DNA of 64,000 nt from Clostridia bacterium (GTDB lineage: Bacteria; Bacillota; Clostridia; Christensenellales; Borkfalkiaceae). The number at the start of each line of letters is the position of its first letter. Within the stretch, counting starts at the first letter, position 1. Positions 54,110 through 61,876 of this stretch are shown piece after piece. A program made the position numbers and the translations under genes. The notes beneath the pieces were generated by a model that did not search any database, was not told where the DNA came from, and worked only from the letters and a program-made list of their open reading frames with translations. The DNA is taken from NCBI GenBank assembly GCA_017399185.1, contig JAFQEA010000016.1:271264-335263 (forward strand), in the 5' to 3' direction.

Positions 54110-54805
54110 ATGCAAATTATTAAGCTGAAAAAGACAAGGTCCACACAGGACTACATAAAAAAGCTTGTAAAAAAGCAGAGAAACACGCGTGAAGATTTGT
54201 TTGTGGTTTCCGCACAGCAAACGGGTGGTAAGGGGACGAAAGGCAGGTCGTTTTCATCAAACAAGGGCGGCGTTTATCTGTCTTATCTTCATTTTCACAC
54301 GGGCAAAAAGGCTCCTTGCGCGTTTGAGATTAACAAAACAACTTCGCTTGCCGTTATTAAAACTCTGCTTGCTTTTGGTGTGAAAGCAGGCATAAAGTGG
54401 CCAAACGATATTTATGTAAACGGCAAAAAAATTTGCGGTATGCTTATTGAAAACACACTTGTCGGCGAGTACCTTGACTATTCAATAATCGGTATAGGCT
54501 TAAACGTAAACAATGCTTTGGAAGAAGAATTAGCCCCAATCGCCACCACTATAAATAAGGTTACGGGCAAGGAAGTCAACCTTGAAAGCGTACTGTTTAC
54601 GCTTATATACAATCTGCAAAATCCCGAAAAAGTCAGCCTATATGACGATTATCTGCTATTTTTAGGTCAAAAGATAAGCGTTATCAGCCGTGACGGAACA
54701 ACCTTTACGGATATAATAGACGGCGTTTTAGAAGACGGAAGACTCCTTTTAAAATCGGGCAAAATCTTAACCGCAGAAGAAATATCTATCCGCGACGTTA
54801 ATTAA
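54110..54805 (+). CDS. birA: Biotin-[acetyl-CoA-carboxylase] ligase without DNA-binding domain
   Basis: Attaches biotin to biotin-dependent carboxylases through biotinyl-AMP. 231 residues, group I type: it lacks the N-terminal winged HTH, so it cannot act as the bio-operon repressor. Catalytic loop GGKGTKGRSFSSNKGG (about 39-54), KWPNDIYVNGKKICGMLIE (about 97-115), SIIGIGLNVN (about 125-134) and a C-terminal SH3-like cap. It starts one base after recX. An own terminator follows. Confidence 0.93.
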   Translation: MQIIKLKKTRSTQDYIKKLVKKQRNTREDLFVVSAQQTGGKGTKGRSFSSNKGGVYLSYLHFHTGKKAPCAFEINKTTSLAVIKTLLAFGVKAGIKWPNDIYVNGKKICGMLIENTLVGEYLDYSIIGIGLNVNNALEEELAPIATTINKVTGKEVNLESVLFTLIYNLQNPEKVSLYDDYLLFLGQKISVISRDGTTFTDIIDGVLEDGRLLLKSGKILTAEEISIRDVN

Positions 54806-54835
54806 AGAAAATCTGACATTATTATATAATATAAT

Positions 54836-54862
54836 AAGCCGCTTGATAAGGCGGCTTTTTTG
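54836..54862 (+). terminator. Terminator of the yigZ-recX-birA operon
   Basis: AAGCCGC (54836-54842), 8-base loop, GCGGCTT (54851-54857) followed by TTTTTG. Confidence 0.85.
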
Positions 54863-54927
54863 TTATCATTTTGTAAAGCCTTTGCATATACTAAAGTGAG
54901 CCGTTAAGGCTACAAAGGAGATAAAAA

Positions 54928-55569
54928 ATGTCATTTTTTTCCAATTTCAATTCGGACAGGTGTCCTTGTCAGATAACGGGCAATCCTTTGCAGGGCTTAA
55001 GCGAAAAGGTGTGCGTTGAAGTCAATAAGGTTTTTGACGCGTGTATAAAGCAAACGCAGGAAGAAGGTCTTACCTTGGTTTTGACAAACAACACACCCCA
55101 AAACCCTACATATCCGCTTGCGTTTATCAGCGCAAGAAGCATCGGCACGGTTGGTGAAATCACAAGCCTGCAGATTGACAGGCTTCAGGATAGACCCAAC
55201 TTTGCGCGCGTTCAGGTTACAACGCAAATCCCCGTGGAAGTTTTATACGTTGACTCTTTAGGGGTTGAAGGCAAAGCAACGTCAACGGTGAGTTTGTCAC
55301 AAGACGTAATTATGTACGTGCCAGAGCCGTCAGTTATCCCTTACACGGTTAACGCGGTAGTGTCGCTTGTGTCAACGCAAGGCACGTATACGGCAGAAAA
55401 CACCTTTACAATCAGCGCGTGCGTAACAATCATTTTAAAAATTGTAATGCCCGTTGATTTGCTTATCCCGTCATACGGCTACTGCAATATTCCGCCGTCA
55501 CAGGATTATTCGCAGGAAGTCTGCGCAGGGTTTTTCGAGCTGCCGCTTTTCCCCAACACCAATACCTAA
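54928..55569 (+). CDS. Conserved clostridial protein of unknown function
   Basis: 213 residues, no signal peptide. Five Cys, three near the start (RCPCQITG; KVCVEVNKVFDACIKQTQEE) and others in the C-terminal part (SACVTI, GYCNIPPS, EVCAGF). The 'VCVxVNKVxDxC' opening recalls a family of conserved hypothetical proteins of spore-forming Clostridia (from memory, not searched); the middle is rich in beta strands and Val/Thr. Possibly a spore-layer protein. Strong AAGGAG ribosome-binding site; flanked by terminators on both sides, so monocistronic. Confidence 0.75.
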   Translation: MSFFSNFNSDRCPCQITGNPLQGLSEKVCVEVNKVFDACIKQTQEEGLTLVLTNNTPQNPTYPLAFISARSIGTVGEITSLQIDRLQDRPNFARVQVTTQIPVEVLYVDSLGVEGKATSTVSLSQDVIMYVPEPSVIPYTVNAVVSLVSTQGTYTAENTFTISACVTIILKIVMPVDLLIPSYGYCNIPPSQDYSQEVCAGFFELPLFPNTNT

Positions 55570-55577
55570 AATAAAAT

Positions 55578-55612
55578 GCCGCCGCAAAAAGCTTTGCGGT
55601 GGCTTAATTTTT
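55578..55612 (+). terminator. Terminator
   Basis: GCCGCCGCAAA (55578-55588) / TTTGCGGTGGC (55593-55603), then TTAATTTTT. Confidence 0.8.
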
Positions 55613-55624
55613 GGTCAGTAATTG

Positions 55625-55654
55625 TTGCAAAAGGTGGTTTTTGTGTGCTATACT
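55625..55654 (+). promoter_or_regulatory. Promoter of nrdG
   Basis: TTGCAA (55625-55630), 18 bp, TATACT (55649-55654); ATG 31 bases further on. Confidence 0.55.
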
Positions 55655-55685
55655 ATAAGCCTAACAAGGCAAAAGGGACTAAAAA

Positions 55686-56375
55686 ATGGTTATTAAAGGC
55701 TTACAAAAATTAACCTTACTTGACTATCCGCAAAAATGTGCTGCCGTGGTGTTTACCGCGGGGTGTAATTTGCGTTGCCCGTTTTGCCACAACTCATCGC
55801 TGATACCCTTTGACGGGGTTGCCGAAATCACGGAAGAAGAGTTTTTTACCTTTTTAAAAACGCGCAAAAACCTTTTGGACGGCGTTGTTATATCGGGTGG
55901 TGAACCACTTTTGCAAAAGGACGTAGAATCCTTTATATATAATATTAAGGAAATGGGCTTTTTGGTTAAGCTTGACACCAACGGCACAAACCCAAAGCTT
56001 CTTAAAAGCCTGGTTGAAAAGGGGCTTTTGGATTACGTTGCTATGGATATAAAAAACAGCCCTGCGCGCTACGCCCAAACGGTTGGGCTTAAAACGCTTG
56101 ATTTTGCCCCGATTAAAGAAAGCATTGACTTTTTGTTGACCGAGCCTTGTGATTACGAGTTCAGAACAACCGTCGTTGACCAGCTTTTTGACGAGCAGTC
56201 TTTTATCGACATTGCCGCCCTTATAAAGGGTGCAAAGCGTTACTATCTGCAGCCCTTTGCGGATAGTGAAGCAGTACTTTTTAAAGGGCTTTCCGCCCCT
56301 TGTGACGACAAAATGAATAGTTATGCACAAGGTCTTTCCAAAATGCTTGATTTTGTGCAAATCCGCGGAAAATAA
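55686..56375 (+). CDS. nrdG: Anaerobic ribonucleotide reductase activating protein (radical SAM)
   Basis: Uses a [4Fe-4S] cluster and SAM to install the glycyl radical on NrdD. 229 residues. Radical SAM motif CNLRCPFC (about 27-34; CxxxCxxC), SAM-binding VVISGGEPLLQ (about 69-79), LDTNGTNP and a short C-terminal region. N-terminus GLQKLTLLDYPQKCAAVVFTAG is typical of this NrdG subgroup. It precedes nrdD by 185 bp with an intervening terminator, so the two are controlled separately, though functionally linked. Confidence 0.93.
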   Translation: MVIKGLQKLTLLDYPQKCAAVVFTAGCNLRCPFCHNSSLIPFDGVAEITEEEFFTFLKTRKNLLDGVVISGGEPLLQKDVESFIYNIKEMGFLVKLDTNGTNPKLLKSLVEKGLLDYVAMDIKNSPARYAQTVGLKTLDFAPIKESIDFLLTEPCDYEFRTTVVDQLFDEQSFIDIAALIKGAKRYYLQPFADSEAVLFKGLSAPCDDKMNSYAQGLSKMLDFVQIRGK

Positions 56376-56429
56376 CACTAATAAAATGCATCGAAAACGC
56401 ATATATGCAGTATAAATGAAAAAATGTAT

Positions 56430-56460
56430 AAAAGCACAATATGTTGTGCTTTTTTTATTT
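56430..56460 (+). terminator. Terminator of nrdG
   Basis: AAAAGCACAA (56430-56439) / TTGTGCTTTT (56444-56453), then TTTATTTTTTT. Confidence 0.85.
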
Positions 56461-56467
56461 TTTTTCA

Positions 56468-56516
56468 CACAAAATATAGTATTTTAATTTGACAGCTTAT
56501 CCCAATATATGGTACG
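56468..56516 (+). promoter_or_regulatory. Candidate pair of NrdR boxes
   Basis: Box 1 ACACAAAATATAGTAT (56468-56483) and box 2 TCCCAATATATGGTAC (56501-56516) resemble the known NrdR box ACACWATATATWGTGT, with starts 33 bp (about three helical turns) apart. They flank and overlap the nrdD promoter. Confidence 0.55.
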
Positions 56517-56519
56517 ATA
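56490..56519 (+). promoter_or_regulatory. Promoter of nrdD-trxB
   Basis: TTGACA (56490-56495), 18 bp, TACGAT (56514-56519). The strong -35 box sits between the candidate NrdR boxes; AAGGAG follows before the ATG. Confidence 0.6.
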
Positions 56520-56560
56520 TAAGCACTCACCCAAAAAAACACTAACAAAGGAGACCGACT

Positions 56561-58966
56561 ATGTATAACGTGGTAAAAAGAGACGGCCAAAAGGTCGAAT
56601 TTAACATCAGTAAGATAGCATCGGCGATAACCAAGGCTTTTGAAGCATCTAAAAAGCAATGCCACCCAAGTGTTATTGATTTTTTAGCTTTAAAGGTTAC
56701 TGCCGATTTTGAAAATAAAATTAAAAACGGAGTGGTTGCTGTTGAAGACATCCAAGACAGCGTTGAAACGGTACTTATAAAAGCAGGCTATGACGACGTA
56801 GCCAAAAATTACATTTTATACCGCAAGCAGCGTGAAAAAATCCGCAACATGAAGGCAACCATGGTTGACTACAAGTCAATCGTTGACGGATATCTGGAAA
56901 TCGCTGACTGGCGCGTAAAAGAAAACTCAACCGTTACCTATTCGGTTGGTGGCTTGATTTTATCAAACTCGGGCGCGATAACGGCAAACTATTGGCTTTC
57001 TGAAATTTACGACGAAGAAATCGGCAATGCACACAGAAACGCAGATATCCATATTCACGATTTGTCAATGCTCACAGGCTACTGCGCGGGCTGGTCGCTC
57101 CGTCAGCTTATTAAAGAAGGCTTGGGCGGTGTAACGGGTAAAATCACGTCAAAGCCGGCAAGCCACTTATCTTCGCTTTGCAACCAAATGGTTAACTTTT
57201 TGGGCATTATGCAAAACGAGTGGGCAGGCGCACAAGCGTTTTCTTCGTTTGACACCTACCTTGCACCATTTGTTAAGGTTGACAACTTAAGTTATAAAGA
57301 AGTAAGACAAGCAATCGAATCCTTCGTGTTTGGCGTAAACACACCAAGCCGTTGGGGTACGCAAGCACCGTTTTCCAACATTACCCTTGACTGGGTTGTT
57401 CCTAACGACATGGCAGAGCTTCCTGCAATCGTTGGCGGCAAGGAAATGGACTTTAAGTACAAGGATTGTAAGGCTGAAATGGATATGATTAACCGCGCCT
57501 TTATCGAAATCATGATTAGGGGCGACGCTAACGGCAGGGGCTTCCAATACCCAATCCCAACCTATTCAATCACCGCGGATTTTGACTGGTCTGAAACCGA
57601 AAACAATAAATTGCTTTTCGAAATGGCTGCAAAATACGGCACACCTTACTTCTCTAACTACATTAACAGCGATATGGAACCAAGCGACGTAAGGTCAATG
57701 TGCTGTCGTTTAAGGCTTGACCTTCGCGAGCTCCGCAAAAAATCGGGCGGCTTCTTCGGTAGCGGCGAAAACACAGGCTCTGTGGGCGTTGTTACAATCA
57801 ATATGCCGCGTATTGCTTACCTTGCCAAGGACGAAGCAGACTTTTATGAACGTTTAGACAAGCTTATGGATATCTCTGCACGCTCGTTAAAGACAAAGCG
57901 TACGGTTATCACAAAGCTTTTAGAAGCCGGGCTTTATCCTTACACCAAACGCTATTTAGGCGGGTTTGACAGCCACTTCTCTACAATCGGTCTTGTCGGT
58001 ATGAACGAAGCCTGCTTGAACGCAAAATGGGTTGACTGCGACCTGACAAATGAAAAGGCACAAAAATTCACCAAAGAAGTTCTTAACCACATGCGCGAAA
58101 GACTTTCCGATTATCAGGAAATGTACGGCGACTTATATAATTTGGAAGCTTCCCCGGCTGAATCAACGTCCTATCGCTTGGCTAAACATGACGTTGAAAG
58201 ATTCGGCGATATTAAGACTGCAAACCAAAGCGGCACGCCTTATTATACAAACAGCTCACACTTACCCGTTGGCTACACCGAAGACATTTTTGCAGCCCTT
58301 GATATCCAGGACGACTTGCAGGTTTTATACACGTCAGGCACGGTATTCCATGCTTTCCTTGGTGAAAAATTACCCGATTGGAAGGCTGCTGCAAACCTTG
58401 TTAGAAAGATTGCACAAAACTATAAATTACCATACTACACATTATCACCAACATATTCGGTTTGCTGTAACCACGGCTATTTGGTTGGCGAACAACCAAT
58501 CTGCCCACACTGCGGTCAAAAGACTGAAGTTTACTCACGCATAACAGGCTATTACCGCCCGGTACAAAACTGGAACGACGGTAAGAGTCAGGAATTTAAA
58601 GACAGAAAGGTTTATGAAATCGCGCAGGACGTTGAAAACGTAGCGCAGGCTTCTTGTGATATTTCAAGCCCATCGTCTTGCCAAAATGAACCTGTCGCTA
58701 AAGCAGAAACGGAAGAAGCACCTGTAGCGCGCGGCGATAAAAAATTAGTGCTTTGCGCAACAAAGACCTGTCCAAAATGCACCATGGCAACCGTATTTTT
58801 AGATAAGGCAAATTTAGCGTACGAAAAGGTTTACGTTGAAGACAACAGGGAGTTATTTACCCAACACGCTATCACCGAAGCCCCAACCCTTTTGGTTTTT
58901 GAAGGCGACGGTGTGACTAAAATCACAAACGTTTCCAACATTAAAAAATATATCGAGAGCTTATAA
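56561..58966 (+). CDS. nrdD: Anaerobic (class III) ribonucleoside-triphosphate reductase fused to a glutaredoxin-like domain
   Basis: Reduces NTPs to dNTPs under anoxia by glycyl-radical chemistry. 801 residues. N-terminal ATP-cone (about 3-92, VVKRDGQKVEFNISKIASAI), then the NrdD core (HIHDLSMLTGYCAGWSL near 166; SHLSSLCNQMVNFLG). The zinc site (CCNHGYLVGEQPICPHCG near 640-657) precedes the radical loop RITGYYRPV with Gly663. After a variable linker (about 690-725) comes a thioredoxin-fold domain with redox motif TCPKCTMA (Cys737/Cys740) and EAPTLLVF, i.e. an internal glutaredoxin/NrdH-like redoxin. The stop codon overlaps the trxB start, suggesting an electron path TrxB to fused redoxin to NrdD rather than formate (inference). 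Confidence 0.95.
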   Translation: MYNVVKRDGQKVEFNISKIASAITKAFEASKKQCHPSVIDFLALKVTADFENKIKNGVVAVEDIQDSVETVLIKAGYDDVAKNYILYRKQREKIRNMKATMVDYKSIVDGYLEIADWRVKENSTVTYSVGGLILSNSGAITANYWLSEIYDEEIGNAHRNADIHIHDLSMLTGYCAGWSLRQLIKEGLGGVTGKITSKPASHLSSLCNQMVNFLGIMQNEWAGAQAFSSFDTYLAPFVKVDNLSYKEVRQAIESFVFGVNTPSRWGTQAPFSNITLDWVVPNDMAELPAIVGGKEMDFKYKDCKAEMDMINRAFIEIMIRGDANGRGFQYPIPTYSITADFDWSETENNKLLFEMAAKYGTPYFSNYINSDMEPSDVRSMCCRLRLDLRELRKKSGGFFGSGENTGSVGVVTINMPRIAYLAKDEADFYERLDKLMDISARSLKTKRTVITKLLEAGLYPYTKRYLGGFDSHFSTIGLVGMNEACLNAKWVDCDLTNEKAQKFTKEVLNHMRERLSDYQEMYGDLYNLEASPAESTSYRLAKHDVERFGDIKTANQSGTPYYTNSSHLPVGYTEDIFAALDIQDDLQVLYTSGTVFHAFLGEKLPDWKAAANLVRKIAQNYKLPYYTLSPTYSVCCNHGYLVGEQPICPHCGQKTEVYSRITGYYRPVQNWNDGKSQEFKDRKVYEIAQDVENVAQASCDISSPSSCQNEPVAKAETEEAPVARGDKKLVLCATKTCPKCTMATVFLDKANLAYEKVYVEDNRELFTQHAITEAPTLLVFEGDGVTKITNVSNIKKYIESL

Positions 58967-59877
58967 TGAATACTGATATTATCGTAATCGGCGGCGGTAC
59001 TGCCGGTATGACTGCGGCGATTTACGCACTCCGCAACGGCAAGTCGGTTTTGCTTATAGAGTCTGAATCGGTCGGCGGGCAGATTGCGTTTTCGCCAAAG
59101 GTTGAAAACTTCCCGTCTTACCGCCAGATAAGCGGCGCGGATTTTGCAAACAAAACCTTTGAGCAGGTTATCGACCTTGGCGCCGAGTTTGAGCTTGAAG
59201 AAGTTGAATCAATCGTTAAAAATCCAAACGGTGAGTTTATAGTTAATACAAACTGCCAAACGCACACTGCAAAGGCTGTAATTATTGCCAACGGCGTTAA
59301 GCAAAAGCATATCGGCATTGACGCCGAAGCAAGGCTTTTAGGTAAGGGCGTTTACTACTGTGCCGTATGCGACGGGGCGTTCTGTAAGGGTGCTGAAGCA
59401 GCAATTATTGGCGACGGAAACACGGCGCTTCAGTCTGCAATACTTCTTTCGCAAATCTGTACTAAAGTTTATATTATGACCTGGTTTGACAAGTTCTTTG
59501 GTGACCAAAGCCTTGTTGATACAATCAAAAGGACGTCAAATATTACCGTAATGCCAAACACGCAGGTGGTTGATTTTATCGGTCAAGACGCGCTTGAAGG
59601 CGTTGAATATATCCAAAAGGAAGAGGGCAAAAGGGCTGTTTTAAACGTTCCTGCAGTCTTTGTTAACATCGGTCAAGTGCCCGATAACAAGCGCTTTGAA
59701 GGCCTTGTTGAGCTTGATAATAACGGCTATATTTTAGCGCGGGAAGATATGTCCACCAAAACTGAAGGCTTATTTGCGGCAGGGGATACGCGCAAAAAAG
59801 CCTTGCGTCAACTAACCACTGCTGTTTCAGACGGGGCAGTTGCGGCAATCAGCGCAGTCAATTATTTAAGTAAATAA
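58966..59877 (+). CDS. trxB: Thioredoxin reductase-like flavoprotein
   Basis: Flavoprotein reducing thioredoxin or glutaredoxin with NAD(P)H. 303 residues. FAD-binding GGGTAGMTAAIYAL (about 8-21), active-site CAVCDGAFC (about 132-140; redox pair CxxC), second nucleotide-binding IIGDGNTALQSA (about 147-158) and FAD-contacting GLFAAGDTRKKALRQLTTA near 265-283. The second motif lacks the usual GGGxSA form (GDGNTA). The gene shares one base with the nrdD stop, so it is translationally coupled and probably dedicated to the NrdD redoxin domain. Confidence 0.93.
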   Translation: MNTDIIVIGGGTAGMTAAIYALRNGKSVLLIESESVGGQIAFSPKVENFPSYRQISGADFANKTFEQVIDLGAEFELEEVESIVKNPNGEFIVNTNCQTHTAKAVIIANGVKQKHIGIDAEARLLGKGVYYCAVCDGAFCKGAEAAIIGDGNTALQSAILLSQICTKVYIMTWFDKFFGDQSLVDTIKRTSNITVMPNTQVVDFIGQDALEGVEYIQKEEGKRAVLNVPAVFVNIGQVPDNKRFEGLVELDNNGYILAREDMSTKTEGLFAAGDTRKKALRQLTTAVSDGAVAAISAVNYLSK

Positions 59878-59892
59878 CTGAAAATTTTGTTT

Positions 59893-59930
59893 AAAAGTCG
59901 ATGTAAAAAAATACATCGGCTTTTCATTTT
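59893..59930 (+). terminator. Terminator of nrdD-trxB
   Basis: AAAAGTCGATGTA (59893-59905) / TACATCGGCTTTT (59912-59924), one mismatch, then CATTTT. Confidence 0.75.
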
Positions 59931-59948
59931 GAGCGCTTGACAAAAAGC

Positions 59949-59977
59949 AAAAGTCGGTCAATAGGGTGATTATTGCA
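59949..59977 (+). repeat. Dispersed palindromic repeat, copy 10
   Basis: Core TCGGTCAATAGGGTGATTA, followed by TTGC as in copies 1 and 2. It faces copy 11, 47 bp away. Confidence 0.65.
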
Positions 59978-60024
59978 GGGGGTGGTTTCTTACAACTTGG
60001 GTAAATTCAAGCTAAAAACACCTT

Positions 60025-60050
60025 GTTATTCGGCTTATAGGCTGACTTTT
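60025..60050 (-). repeat. Dispersed palindromic repeat, copy 11
   Basis: Minus-strand core TCAGCCTATAAGCCGAATA. With copy 10 it makes a large inverted pair in the 412-bp gap between trxB and the next gene. No gene is seen in that gap. Confidence 0.65.
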
Positions 60051-60189
60051 AGATTAAAAATAATCCCAAATTTTGGCTTATGCATTTAATTTAACTGCTT
60101 TTTTAGCTCAAAAAAACCCTGAAAACGGGCGAAAACCGACACCGAGATAGATTTTTTTTAAAAAAGTTTAAAAAATTTCGCAATAATGC

Positions 60190-60218
60190 TTGATAAATTT
60201 GTTTTTATGCTATATAAT
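60190..60218 (+). promoter_or_regulatory. Promoter of the acidic conserved protein gene
   Basis: TTGATA (60190-60195), 17 bp, TATAAT (60213-60218), with extended -10 TG. About 65 bases of leader. Confidence 0.75.
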
Positions 60219-60289
60219 ATGAATGTATCAATTTAGAATAATGCTTAAACGGGGCATTGTTCGAATAAAATGATTATAGAGGTTTGAGT

Positions 60290-61114
60290 ATGGAAGACAT
60301 CATCGCAAAAAGAAAATTTCTTGCTTTAATTGAAGAAGTAGAAGTAGACGAAAACGGTAATATTTTAGTTGCCGCTGAAGAAGTAGCTACAGAACCTGTT
60401 CAAGAAGAAGTTGTTGAGGCTGTCGAAGAACCTGTTCAAATTGCTGTTGTTGAAGCCGTTCAAGAAGAAGTTGCTGAAGAACCTGCTGAAGAGGTAGTTG
60501 AAGAAGCTACCGAAGAAGTGGTTGAAGAAGCTGCTGAAGAACCGGCTGAAGCTATCGCAGAAGAACCGGCTGAAGAAGTTGCAGTTACTTTAGAAGAAGC
60601 TGCAGGCGATGCTGTTGAAGCCGTTGGCGAAGTTGCTCAACCTAAATACGTTAATAAATCATTCGCACAAAAGATGATGCTTGCGGACGAAGTTATCCAG
60701 GATAGGTATGACGAGCTTAAGAATTACGCTTTAAGATTCAAAAAGCTTAAAGCAAGAATTTCCAAGAAGTTCGACTCTATCAACCAAGGTCGTTTACAAT
60801 TCGTTAAGCTTTCAGTTGCAGGTAAGACCTTAAAGTTATACCTTAACATGGACATTAACGAAGTTGATCCAAAGTTCCGCTGCAAGGATATGACATCAAA
60901 GGTTACTTACGAAACAGTTCCTGTAATGCTTCGCGTTAAATCAGGCCGTGCAGTAAGATACGCAAAAATCCTTATCGATCAATGTGCTGAAAAACACGGT
61001 CTTGTTGAAAACAAGAAGTTCCAGGAAGTTGACGCTATGCAAATCGTAGAAGATTTCTTGGCAGCAAAGGAAGCTAAAAACAACGCTGAAGTTGAAGCAC
61101 CTGTTGAAGAATAA
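60290..61114 (+). CDS. Conserved protein with Glu/Ala/Val-rich N-terminal half and basic C-terminal domain
   Basis: 274 residues. Residues about 20-110 are a strongly acidic low-complexity region of repeated EEPAEEVVEE units, no doubt disordered. Residues about 120-260 form a basic conserved domain (SFAQKMMLADEVIQDRYDELKN; FKKLKARISKKFDSINQGR; LYLNMDINEVDPK; MLRVKSGRAVRYAKILIDQ). Similar domains occur in many gut Firmicutes proteins, as I recall, without an assigned function. No signal peptide or membrane segment. The ATG at 60290 with AGAGG is preferred over the TTG at 60284. Monocistronic, with own promoter and terminator. Confidence 0.8.
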   Translation: MEDIIAKRKFLALIEEVEVDENGNILVAAEEVATEPVQEEVVEAVEEPVQIAVVEAVQEEVAEEPAEEVVEEATEEVVEEAAEEPAEAIAEEPAEEVAVTLEEAAGDAVEAVGEVAQPKYVNKSFAQKMMLADEVIQDRYDELKNYALRFKKLKARISKKFDSINQGRLQFVKLSVAGKTLKLYLNMDINEVDPKFRCKDMTSKVTYETVPVMLRVKSGRAVRYAKILIDQCAEKHGLVENKKFQEVDAMQIVEDFLAAKEAKNNAEVEAPVEE

Positions 61115-61125
61115 TCAGTTTATAC

Positions 61126-61156
61126 AGCCCGACTCACGTCGGGCTTAAATTTTATT
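61126..61156 (+). terminator. Terminator of the acidic protein gene
   Basis: AGCCCGAC (61126-61133) / GTCGGGCT (61138-61145), then TAAATTTTATT. Further downstream a 10-bp inverted repeat TGCTTTCACA / TGTGAAAGCA (61208-61217, 61245-61254) is of unknown meaning. Confidence 0.75.
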
Positions 61157-61285
61157 AAAAATAAAAAGTGCGGTTTTAAAAGCTGTTTTTTTGTGGCTTA
61201 AATTCAGTGCTTTCACACACTTTACCAAATTAGGCTAAACCTTTTGTGAAAGCATCTAAAAATTTACAAAACGCCGATAAAACGC

Positions 61286-61314
61286 TTGACAACCTTACTA
61301 TTATATAGTAAAAT
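61286..61314 (+). promoter_or_regulatory. Promoter of rpmG-secE-nusG
   Basis: TTGACA (61286-61291), 17 bp, TAAAAT (61309-61314). Same architecture as the promoter before the L10 leader at 63786. Confidence 0.8.
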
Positions 61315-61365
61315 ATCATAGCACCTTCAGTTGGGGGTGTTAATTTTTTAGGAAGGCAAAGTAAA

Positions 61366-61530
61366 ATGGCAGCAAAAGGTGTAAGAGTAAGAATTACGTT
61401 GGCATGCACAGAATGCAAGCAAAGAAATTACGACGTATATAAGAACAAGAAAAACACACCGGACAGAATCGAGCTTAATAAATATTGCCCGTTCTGCAAA
61501 AAACATACCGCTCACAAAGAAACAAAATAA
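61366..61530 (+). CDS. rpmG: 50S ribosomal protein L33
   Basis: 54 residues, basic. Zinc-ribbon type: CTEC (Cys14/Cys17) and CPFC (Cys41/Cys44), i.e. the zinc-requiring C+ form. Typical L33 sequence [17 protein letters not shown] and [15 protein letters not shown]. Ribosome-binding site AGGAAGG about 9 bases before ATG. The rpmG-secE-nusG order is the usual bacterial one. Confidence 0.97.
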   Translation: MAAKGVRVRITLACTECKQRNYDVYKNKKNTPDRIELNKYCPFCKKHTAHKETK

Positions 61531-61547
61531 TTTAGTTAAGGTGTGTT

Positions 61548-61593
61548 CCTTGGCACAGCCAAGGCTTATACCCGGTTTAACTATCGGGTATAA
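61548..61593 (+). other. Two consecutive hairpins between rpmG and secE
   Basis: CCTTGGC (61548-61554) / GCCAAGG (61558-61564) and TTATACCCG (61566-61574) / CGGGTATAA (61585-61593). The second ends 17 bases before the secE ATG. Without T-tracts they look like processing or expression-balancing elements rather than terminators; no tRNA-Trp is present here, although that is a common location for it. Confidence 0.6.
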
Positions 61594-61610
61594 TAAATTC
61601 GAGGTTAATT

Positions 61611-61862
61611 ATGAAAGATAATAAAAAGGTTGAAAAGAAGCAAGCTTCTAAAAAGTCCAAACCTAACTTTTTCGTTAGGGCGTGGAACTGGATCAAAACC
61701 AAATTTTCAGGCATGGTTTCAGAACTTAAAAAAGTTACGTGGCCAGGCTTTGGCAAGGTATTAAAGCAAACAGGTGTCGTTATCGCTGTTGTGCTATTTT
61801 TCCTTGTAATCGTTACGGCAATCGACTTCGGTCTAACCGAACTTATTAAGTTAGCACAATAG
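61611..61862 (+). CDS. secE: Preprotein translocase subunit SecE
   Basis: Small essential subunit of the SecYEG channel. 83 residues: a Lys-rich N-terminus, the amphipathic cytoplasmic helix with the family motif SELKKVTWPGFGKVLKQT (about 38-55), and a single transmembrane helix (about 57-76, VIAVVLFFLVIVTAIDFG). Ribosome-binding site GAGG. Ends 14 bp before nusG. Confidence 0.95.
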   Translation: MKDNKKVEKKQASKKSKPNFFVRAWNWIKTKFSGMVSELKKVTWPGFGKVLKQTGVVIAVVLFFLVIVTAIDFGLTELIKLAQ

Positions 61863-61876
61863 TCGGTAGGGTAAAA

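Noticed and set aside
55854..56468. 204-residue minus-strand frame
   Set aside because: Antisense to nrdG, with no ribosome-binding site and no recognisable protein; nrdG motifs prove the plus strand.
58050..58544. 164-residue plus-strand frame inside nrdD
   Set aside because: Out-of-frame shadow of nrdD; composition is nonsense-like and nrdD is intact across it.
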